This document shows, piece by piece, positions 55,981 to 64,000 of a stretch of DNA of 64,000 nt. The notes below the pieces were generated by a model that was given only the letters and a program-made list of their open reading frames with translations, made no database searches and was not told the origin of the DNA. The stretch covers positions 124,001-188,000 of the forward strand of contig NW_006768846.1 of NCBI RefSeq assembly GCF_000204055.1, in the 5' to 3' direction. Each line of letters opens with the position of its first letter. The stretch's first letter is position 1. Made by a program: the position numbers and the translations under genes. This stretch comes from Melampsora larici-populina 98AG31 (lineage: Eukaryota > Basidiomycota > Pucciniomycetes > Pucciniales > Melampsoraceae).

Positions 55981-58124
55981 TTATGTTGAATCTTCCCACA
56001 CAAATTTCATTTCCAGCTGATCAGGTAGGTCTTGGATGAGGTGTTTGACGAAGCGCTTCACTACCAGTTCTGAGCTAGATACACATCCTTCCAGGAGTGG
56101 TATACCTTCAGAAAACCAACTGCCAGTGAACCAAATGTTATGGAGACCGAGTGCCGGACCGTTTTTAAGTTGATGATAAGCCTTTCGACTATCAGCGTCC
56201 ACAAGAACACGGTTGAACCAGATCCTATTGATGGTACTAGCCTGCGATATGGGTGACGTTGGGTTGGTTGTCTGTAAGAGGAGATGAGTCGGTGAACGAT
56301 GGATGATATGAGTTGACATCCAGTAGGCCTGATCATCAAACACGGCGTGAGGGGTCGAGCATTTGGATTTGTGATCTTTATGACAGGTTAAAGTTCGCTT
56401 CGCCGAATCGACTGAGGTTGAGGAAGCCAAGGATTCGGACGAGCCCGCAGCGGGAGAGCAGCCCCTTTCACCCTCTATGCTCAAGCTTTGGGACTTCACA
56501 GCACTCTCAGTTGCATCTATCAATTGATTCCCATCGTAGATCCCATCCTTGTTGCGAGAGGAGGTGGTGAAGTTCAAGTCACGCCAGTCTCGAGGGTCTG
56601 CAGGAAGTACACTTGGGTCCACGTGATTGACGACGAGAGTTTTGCAATATTTGAATTTGCTCAAGAGCTCAATTCGCTCATGTTCTTCAACGAGGTTCTC
56701 AGGCGGATGTGTTTCACACATATTAGACAAGAGAGTCTTGAGTTGATCAGCTTGAGTGGCGAAGATGAGGTGATCGAATGCATGTTGCTTTTGACTTCGT
56801 GTTACTACCTGAATCTGTGGTTGGTTGATGGAAATTGGTACGATATTGGTGATTGTGCCGTCCATGCCCAGATGAATGTTTTCAGGTTCTAGAGAGTGTG
56901 TTAAGATTTTTGTAACGGTTTTGACCCCCTGTGAGCAAGCGTAATACGAGTGGCCGAAAGTGAGAAACATAAAATCTGCAAATAAATCAAAAAAGTCAAT
57001 TATAACTCGTTAGTGGGATACCAAAAACTTGAAGAGCCCGCGCTCAGGTATTACCAAAAATATCTACGACTGGATAATCATCAAGCTCTCCAATTGAGCA
57101 TGAACAGATTGAGCAGAATAAAGGCTCTAAAACTCGGCGCTTCAGCGTTTGACGCAAAGACCACTTTGATCCAACAGGTAAGGTGGACCGATTGGTCCAA
57201 TCGCGCACACTGAGGTACTTGAAGGCCTCTGAGCCCAAACCACATTGCACTCCCAGGACATATAGGGTATATGAGAACAAGAAGGGAACCAACGAGGTGC
57301 CGTCCCGGTTGTACGACGGCTTATTGCGAGCATGATAGGAGAGAGCGGAAATTATGAGAAGGAGAACATAGGCCACGCCTATATAGAGGGCGGAGTATAG
57401 GTTCGAGATCCCGTCGAGGGAGAACCACGTGGTGATATATGACGGCTTGCTGATATGTCCAATATGGAACGAATCTGTCCCCTCGTACAACAACTTTGCT
57501 CGAGAAGTTGCTGCTTCACGTGAAAAGTATTGCTCATAAAAAGAGTAGCTGAAATCGGTTTTTGTAAGTGATATCCCAAGAAACTTGTATAGTTGAGTGA
57601 GGTGCGTATAATATCCTTTCAAAGTCATAAAACGCTGTCAGTAAGGTTTTCGTAAACGCGATGGGTCGAGCACCACCAGAGATATTAAAAAATATCAACA
57701 CACCACTTTGAATGGCACGCATGGGTGAATCGATGTTCCAGAACCGACGGTCGGATGCTGATGCGCGGTGCTCTAAGATACCATCTTCTTCTCGGAGCTT
57801 GTCATCATCTGAAACAGAAACTTGAATGGACGCTTGACTGAGCCCAAGCTTTGGCGAACTCTCAAACAGATGGACTTCCAGTCGGGGTAGCATGATGGGC
57901 GTCCTGTCGCGTGATTTGAACATCATGTTTGCTTGGAGTGTGCTTATAGAATAGGCAGTCAAGAGACCGGCTAACCTGGTGGACGTTGGTACGTTGCTAG
58001 AATCAGCTGCTTACTTGAGGATTTTCTGAAGAGATGACTGAGCTACTTACCCACTGCCGACGACACCAACCTTGATGGGTTGAGTCGGATTTGACTTGGA
58101 ATAGTACCATGAAGGTTGCGGCAT
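55981..58124 (-). CDS. FAD-dependent amine-oxidase-like protein, COG2907 type
   Basis: Four exons on the minus strand: 58124-58051, 57975-57704, 57615-57055, 56975-55981. Phases close and give 633 residues. The start at 58124 is the only ATG that brings IKVGVVGSGLAGL (dinucleotide-binding G23-x-G25-x-x-G28) into frame. The join restores LEVHLFESSPKLG (FAD ribose site) and IDSPMRAIQSGYYTHLTQLYKFLGI. The C-terminal half has LVVNHVDPSVLPADPRDW, AYWMSTHII, LLLQTTNP and IWFTGSWFSEGIPLLEGCVSSSELVV, the pattern of the predicted NAD/FAD-binding proteins COG2907. A hydrophobic stretch YSALYIGVAYVLLLIISALS suggests one membrane segment, not usual in bacterial relatives. The substrate is unknown. The gene lies tail-on to the COQ9 duplication. 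Confidence 0.8.
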
Positions 58125-58317
58125 GGTGTAGATGGGGTCGCGTAGCCTTTTGGGAAGAGGTATGAATTCGAGGAAGGATGAGTTCGTCCAGAGGGAGAGA
58201 TGATTGATGTGAGTCGGTTTGTTTGCCCAGCAGTTCGAATTGCGGAATCATAGGCCGGTCTGCATGCTATGATGCTTATATAGCTGGGTACACAAGCACG
58301 GATTAGTACAGTCACCA

Positions 58318-58372
58318 GGAGGAGCTGAGGAGTCAAGGAGCCGAGAAGTCAAGGAGCTGCGAAGTCAAGGGT
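58318..58372 (+). repeat. short tandem repeat, GAAGTCAAGGAGC type
   Basis: GAGGAGTCAAGGAGC, GAGAAGTCAAGGAGC and GCGAAGTCAAGGGTC follow each other: three imperfect units of about 16 bp. Confidence 0.7.
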
Positions 58373-58607
58373 CTGGATGGAAAAATTTGTAAAACAGGTA
58401 AAACCCTGTCAGATGAAATTCGCTGTGCCGGATCGATGTCCCAATCGGGCCATATTTTGTTTGCTTCCCTATATACATTTTTCATTTCCATCATCCAATT
58501 GATATGCAAATCGATGAGAGATCAGATCGGTTGGAGAAGCTCACTGTCAGATGATGTTTGTTGAACTCGCCATAGTATGGTGTCCCTGATGAGCGACCGA
58601 GGACCAC

Positions 58608-58668
58608 CTTATGCGTTATGCGTTATGCGTGTGTGTACTATGCGCTATGCGCTACATGCACTATGCGT
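58608..58668 (+). repeat. TATGCG hexamer cluster
   Basis: TTATGCG and CTATGCG words recur six times within 60 bp, spaced irregularly by CGTGTGTGTA and CTACATGCA. Confidence 0.75.
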
Positions 58669-58952
58669 TGAACTTGTACTGTGCCAAAATCGCAACCGGT
58701 CAATTTTAGAATTGACCGGAATTTTGATTTCATCGATCGACTCCTCAGCACAACCACCATCCTGAATTTTCTTTATCTCATCAAACATGTTATATAAGTT
58801 GTATCCAACTCGGTGGAAAACGAGGCCTGACCGAGATTTTCTCGATATTTTTCATCGGTCATTGTCTTGTTTTGCTCAAATTTGTCAATCTTGTATTCTT
58901 CTCCTTCACCGATTGAAAATTACCTTCACCGATTAAAAATTCCATTTCCAAA

Positions 58953-60579
58953 ATGCAGCATCAAAATATCGCTCAAAATTACTCTGATTGTGAATCTGAA
59001 GACAACGACAATCCTGTGTATCATCAAGAGATTGAAGAGCACACTATACGCCAGTGTGTTGCAGCTGCGATGCAAAGAGATGAGATACTCTCACATCTTG
59101 ATGGCATGGGGATCAAAATCTCACGTACGACTCTTACTCGCCGCCTTCAAACGTTTGGCCTCAGTACTGCCTACAATAAATTTTCACCTCAAGATAAAGC
59201 ACTAGTAGAAGGACTCCTCATAGAATTCAATAAACGTGGCTATCAAAGGAAAGAAGCCATTGATCAGATCAAGGGAGATACAGGTATTATGATCAATATG
59301 TATGATGTGCGCAAGATGTCCCCAGACTTGTCACTTAGCTGGAAGAAAGATGATCTCCAAACTGGACTAGTAGTCCCAGAGCTGCTGATTGAACAAATGG
59401 AATTCATAATACATGGTTCACATCGTGATACTGGGATACGACGCATGAAGAACGCATTGGCTGTATTACATAATATTCGAGTCAACCGGAACACAGTCCA
59501 AACTTTACTTCAACAAATTGACCCAGAGGGTGTTGCTGCACGACGTCAAGGGCGATTGAAGAGGCGGGTATTTCATGTTGATGGTCCAAATCATGTCTGG
59601 TCTAGTGATGGTCATGATAAACTCAAGCCTTTTGGAATTACAATTTATGGTTTCATTGATGCTTGGTCTAGAAAGGTCTTGGGATTATATGTGGGTGTTA
59701 ATAACAATGATCCACGAAGAATTGGATATCACTATCTGGATATTGTTGAAAAACTTGGAGGAATTCCTCAAAAGACTTGCACAGATCATGGAACTGAGAC
59801 CATCAAGATGGCTGGATTTCAAATGTCATTAGCTCAAATTTATGGTAGTTTTACTCCTGAAGAAGCTGAGTCAGCTCATCTCTATACAACCTCTCAACGC
59901 AATCAGAAGATTGAAAGTCTTTGGTCACTTCTACGCAAAGCAATTGGTTTTGTGATTCATGATGAGATAGAGGCAGCTATACATATGGGAATCTATGATC
60001 AATGTGATCCTCTACAGAAGTAAGTTTGTCCCCTTCTTTCATGATGTTTTTTTGCTTACCAAGCATTCAATTTTTAGGATGCTCTTCCTGTATCTTTGGA
60101 TCCCAATAGTACAAAAACTCTTGGATGACTACACTCAAATAAAGAATACTTCCCGGACTCGAAAAAATAAGCAATCAGCTCTTCCAACAGGTACAATTCC
60201 TAATGTAGTCTACTACTTGCCTGAAGGGTTGAATGGTATAGATGGCCTGATTCCAGTGCCCAAATCAACAATTCAAGCTCTCAGACAGGAACATTTCCCG
60301 GATTCAGATATACTATTTCAAGTCACGCCAAAAGCCTTCCAAGAACAAGTTGCCAGTGCAATTAGATGCTTAGAAATTCCACCTGATTATATCTCAATTG
60401 AAACTGTCTGGCATGTCTTTCCTGCTATTTTGGCTGTTCTCAGGCGGCTCAATGTGGATGTAAATGAAGCAAGATTGATGTATAAACATCATAGAAACTT
60501 TGTCCCTCAGGTAGAGATTGGGGATGGAGATAGATTAGCACCTATGATTGATATAGCTCATCCAAATGTGCTAAACTAA
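58953..60579 (+). CDS. integrase-core (rve-like) DDE transposase
   Basis: Two exons, 58953-60019 and 60078-60579, giving 522 residues without stops. Seen in order: an N-terminal HTH-like part (AAAMQRDEILSHLDGMGIKI, SRTTLTRRLQTFGL), a second helical part (KRGYQRKEAIDQIKGDTGI), and the RNase H-like core. Core acids are D219 in HVWSSDGHDKL, D278 in CTDHGTE and E321 in NQKIESLWSLLRK, with FIDAWSRKVLGLYV between them. The spacing of the last two acids (42 residues) is normal for rve-type transposases. The C-terminal exon is helical. Related intact genes occur as single-copy or repeated integrase-core proteins in basidiomycetes. It is convergent with the second alpha-kinase gene, 246 bp apart. No TIR was found on the left, so the element ends are unknown. 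Confidence 0.75.
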
Positions 60580-60825
60580 TGTTTTTCTGTTGTTCTCTGT
60601 AGTTCGCATAGTTCGTTGCTTGATTTTTGAACTCCTGAACTCAACATTTTTGATCAATCAGAATGTATTTCTTGGCTCAAGCAACAAGTTTTTATATGAT
60701 GATGAAATTCATAAGAGACCAAATTTACACAGAGTTTTTTATTCTTTGAATGAAGGTATATATGAGGCATATATATTAGGATGTACGAGTCGAGGTAAAT
60801 TTATTTCATAAGAATAATTTTCAAC
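60580..60825. other. spacer between integrase-core gene and alpha-kinase 2
   Basis: A frame at 60590-60811 is not supported by composition. This is a short 3'-to-3' spacer. Confidence 0.4.
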
Positions 60826-63501
60826 TCAATTCTCACCATCATCCACATGATCAATCACACCTGATTCTTCTTCCAATTCAGAGGTGCCACTTCTAGACTC
60901 TTTGTTTTGAATGTTAATATTGTTATGTTTCAATGTAATCTGCTTGAGTGTCTTGTCATACTTGAAAGATGCTGGATTCAAATCCAGTGCAAAGCAAGCA
61001 GTCCCACAGATATGACTGGAGATAAATGCGTCGATTCCATCTTGACGTGGGTTATCCCATGACCACTTGTGCCTAAATAACCATTCTTATGTCTAAGTTT
61101 GTTATGTGAATGAATATACCAAAAAAAATCAAAAACTTACCTGAGGTCTATCATCCGCATTCCAGTCAGTAATCCATCTTTGAATTTGATGTTTGAAACC
61201 AGTGCTTGACCTCGGAAGTAGTCATAGGTGAAATGCACAAATGCGCTCAAACAATCTGATGATATAGATTCCGGCTGTGAAGGGCTGAAATCTTGTGTGG
61301 TACATATCACTTCTAGTGGATGATACAATACTTCTTCAATAAGATAAGTGATATATTGTGCATGCGTCCCAGATGGCTGAAGAATCATATTAAAAACAAC
61401 CTGCAAAGATACATGTATCAGCTGGAGTAAGAACCACCAATGAGAAAAGCACATACACGTAGAGTGTTTAATAACAACTTTTGATCGTTTGTCACATGTG
61501 TAGAGAAAAACATTGCAATCTTGAATCTTTCAAGTAGGCAAGAGGTCAGATGATACACTGCTAATTCTGTCAAGTAAGCTTCCTCATCCTGATGTTCTTC
61601 ATTCAGGATCTCCTTTACCACCACACTTTGAGATTTTCCATCGATGAGCAAGGTTCCCTTGTAGCTATATCGCCTTGTTCCCTTACCAATCAAGTAATCT
61701 TTTTCAATATCCTGCATTGCGTACCATCGGCCAAATACGAGGTCCTTGAGAGATGGATCAAGACTTGAATTGTCTGATTGAGCAACAAGTGAAATTAAAA
61801 CTCCGTTTGACCAAGGTAATGGTTTTTGCTCATCGCGAATAAAATCTTCAACTTCAGGGAGGACATCCCCAAAACTTCGAATCCATGAAGGCTCCATCAA
61901 AGATAAACGTCGTCCTACATAGTTGGGAAGTGTTAATCCTTTATCTTAATGAACTGAAATACAAAAGAAACACTTCTCACCTATCTTCAAACGCAGTTGT
62001 AGAGCGTCACTCCATGAAATCAAAGTGATTGTCTGATCTGGACCGGCAGGATGATTTTCAGGGAGAGGAATTGCGTATTCCTGAGGAAAACTGGCAGTCA
62101 AAGCATCATATGTTGCATGTGCTGCTACAGTCGACTCTATAGAGATGTTGAGAGGGTCAATACCTTGATTCGCAAGTTGATATATACGTCTGATAGCAAG
62201 TTTTACAGAGTTTGAGAGATCAGCTGTCCACAAAGATGGTGTATCGATATCTGACAAGATCATCAAAGTATTATCAGTGTCAGTAAAGGTATATTGATGG
62301 TGAGAGAAAGTAATGTACCTTTGGCAGCCTGAAATCCCACCTGATTGATGGCTGGAACCGGTTTTGGAAAGTCAACATATTCTTCCAATTCCATGCTTTC
62401 CTCACTTTCTTCACCTTCTTTGCTTTGGTCTCCTTTTTTGCTTTCCTCGCTTTCTGAATTTGTATCGGATTGAGAACTTGTTGCCAAGATGGAAGCTAAG
62501 TAGGTTGCAGCCGCAAATGAAAGGGTGATGACTAGTGGGCCTCGTTTGCGTTTACCAGGCTGTGGAGTGTCGTAAGTTATGATCTGGTCCTTGAGGTGAT
62601 CTCCCAAAAGCTTTGCGTTATTGACACCAAGGGAATAGAAGGTGCTATCATAGGGTGGGAGATCAGGATATAGAAGTCGGTTGGTCTTGCGAGATTTGGT
62701 CAAGGGTTGAAAGAACCCTACTGAATTTTCGCGAAAGTGTTCGGTTGCAGATTGAGCAATTTCAAACTCCCAGCGATGATCTGAGAAGTTGATATCATGA
62801 GTATAGTCCTGGACTCCATGCCTTCTTGCGCCACATTGAGTGTTGTATCGAAGCTTGACCACAACTCGATGCTTAACAGGGCCTGCTGGTGGGTTTTTTT
62901 TCTTAGTAGTTTGTCCTATGGCAGTTGATCAAGGAGTGTTCTTCTCATTTTTCACATCAATACGATCCATACGGACTCTCTTTGCTGTGCTTTCACCATG
63001 TCTGTAAACCTCAGCGTGCTCCAGTAGAGTTGGAGTTGATCCTGATGACTTTGGTGGATTTGGTGCAGATCGTTTAATAGGTCGAGAGACTGGGCTTGGG
63101 GTGGGGACAATCCGATTGCTGAGGATTTGAGCTGGTGTTTGAAATCGGCTTGTGTTGGTAGCTAGACGGTGAGGTAGGTTGATTGTGGCCCTGATAGCGT
63201 TGATCGAGGCAGGGCTAAGCTCTTCAGCTCAAAGGGGTGTGTTGGGTAGGGGAGGGGGCTGTTGAGTTGATTGGCCTGACTTTCGCTTGCAAGGTCCACA
63301 CATATCTGTTGCATTCCGTGGGAGAGTTTTCCCACAGCCATCCTTGCAGAACTTGAGTGGAGGGACACTGCTCGGATTTTCTGCAGCCTGAAGAGCATCG
63401 TTGTATAAGCACAATCCACAAATGGGAGTTTTAATTGTATCCATGAAAGGGTACTCCTCTGTGCAGGTGGCACATGTTGGAAAATCAGTAGAATCCATTC
63501 T
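60826..63501 (-). pseudogene. zinc-finger alpha-kinase 2, two in-frame TGA
   Basis: Five exons: 63501-62319, 62250-61981, 61914-61457, 61400-61141, 61072-60826 (806 codons; all phases close). The N-terminus has four Cys pairs, C9/C12, C27/C30, C51/C55, C67/C70, fitting a two-zinc finger. A long disordered linker carries one hydrophobic stretch (TLSFAAATYLASILATS). The alpha-kinase part begins near FGRWYAMQDIEKDYLIG and has SYKGTLL with SVVVKEIL (ATP lysine). LSAFVHFTYDYFRGQALVSNIKF follows. The C-terminal zinc module is DAFISSHICGTACFALDL. TGA codons at 63229-63231 (codon 91) and 62929-62931 (codon 191) interrupt the linker; both follow T and sit where Arg fits. Everything else is intact, so readthrough, RNA editing or strain polymorphism are alternatives to a dead gene. 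Confidence 0.8.
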
Positions 63502-64000
63502 ATCAATCAAAAGAAACATATGGAGGTCAGCCTGATAATATTATATTATAGAACAAAAACAAACAAAATGTGTGCGATAAAACATACATACTTGAGAACA
63601 GGTGGTATTTTTTCTGATTGATTACTTCTCTGAAGAGTCGATTTCAGAAATAATCGAGTGAATCAGAATGATAATAGAATTTTTTCATCTTCAAATGGCC
63701 TCTTCAACCACTGGTTAGGTTAAAGCTCAAGCACAGAGATTGATGAAAGAGCTGCGGCGCAAGTTAGGGTGTGAGGAGGGGTGTTCAGACTCGTGAGTGA
63801 AAGGTGATGGGCTGGTTTTTGCATGGAGAGCAAATGAATAGCGGGTGGGGTGTTTGTTTGTATTGGTATTGAAAAAATGCTGTATTGGATTTTGTAGGAC
63901 ATCGATCTAAATGCCAAATTTGCTGAGGTTCCCATTTCTAACCGAATTGGGATCCTCAATTTAACAAGGTTCTCATTTCTGACCGAATTGAGATCCTCGA
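63502..64000. other. upstream region of alpha-kinase 2 to the window end
   Basis: Contains the 5' region of the gene and, from about 63921, the near-palindromic repeat listed next. No gene is supported. Confidence 0.4.
63921..64000. repeat. inverse copies of the GAGGATCTCAATTCGG repeat family
   Basis: Two units, the first GAGGTTCCCATTTCTAACCG followed by AATTGGGATCCTC. They are the reverse complement of the units at 22007-22107 with few changes. The array runs off the window. Confidence 0.75.

Larger units (their letters stand above)
58125..58952. other. spacer with simple repeats between the flavoprotein and integrase-core gene
   Basis: It contains a 16-17-bp tandem motif at 58318-58372 (GGAGTCAAGGAGCCGAGAAG type, three to four units) and an irregular TATGCG repeat at 58608-58668. 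A palindrome CGGTCAATTTTAGAATTGACCG is at 58697-58718. The last 100 bp hold the leader of the integrase-core gene. Confidence 0.55.

Noticed and set aside
58577..58765. Frame with repeated YAL/CVM residues
   Set aside because: Produced by the TATGCG repeat.
1..64000. CRISPR array, rRNA or bacterial operon structure
   Set aside because: No regular spacer repeats, no rRNA sequence; the genes are intron-containing and eukaryotic.

Overview
The window reads as nuclear DNA of a basidiomycete, most likely a rust fungus (Pucciniales). The reasons are AT-rich spacers, intron-rich genes with short introns (mostly 60-110 nt, GTAAGT-like donors), a very heavy load of DNA transposons and MITEs, CxC5/CxC6 KDZ-type transposon proteins, alpha-kinase genes, and a DIRS-like reverse transcriptase/tyrosine-recombinase relic. 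The order is inferred from gene content; genus and species are not determined. All exon models were built by eye from splice signals and frame continuity.

Layout. 0-3.4 kb: an intact 2OG-Fe(II) oxygenase gene and a small secreted protein. 4.5-13.3 kb: a candidate 8.8-kb composite element bounded by imperfect inverted repeats. It carries a Cys/His-rich protein of unknown function, an alpha-kinase and a CxC5/CxC6 KDZ-type protein. 13.3-17.1 kb: a MITE nest, including a dead paralogue of the 2OG oxygenase cut up by MITEs. 17-21 kb: unassigned sequence and an eroded gene. 21.4-30.9 kb: a PIF/Harbinger element with three genes (Myb-like, SAM-like, DDE transposase). A 3.9-kb hAT-like element is inserted in the first codons of its DDE gene. 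31-36.4 kb: a DIRS-like relic, a second, degraded Harbinger element, and a TA-flanked MITE holding two tRNA-like units. 37.6-39.8 kb: allantoinase. 43.6-45.0 kb: methylthioribulose-1-phosphate dehydratase. 45.6-47.3 kb: an unassigned multi-exon gene. 51.5-53.2 kb: a Tc1/mariner element with a MITE nested in its 5' end. 54.1-58.1 kb: a COQ9-like gene, an identical inverted duplicate of part of its 5' end, and a COG2907-type FAD amine-oxidase-like gene. 59-63.5 kb: an integrase-core transposase convergent with a second, interrupted zinc-finger/alpha-kinase gene.

Housekeeping genes (purine catabolism, methionine salvage, ubiquinone synthesis, a flavoprotein) are intact and sit as islands between transposon blocks. 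Two themes link the rest. Both alpha-kinase genes lie tail-to-tail with a transposase-type gene, once inside an apparent terminal-repeat-bounded element. In the Harbinger, hAT and second alpha-kinase genes, all six in-frame TGA stops I found lie in T-TGA context where CGA arginine fits, as expected from TCG-to-TTG mutation.
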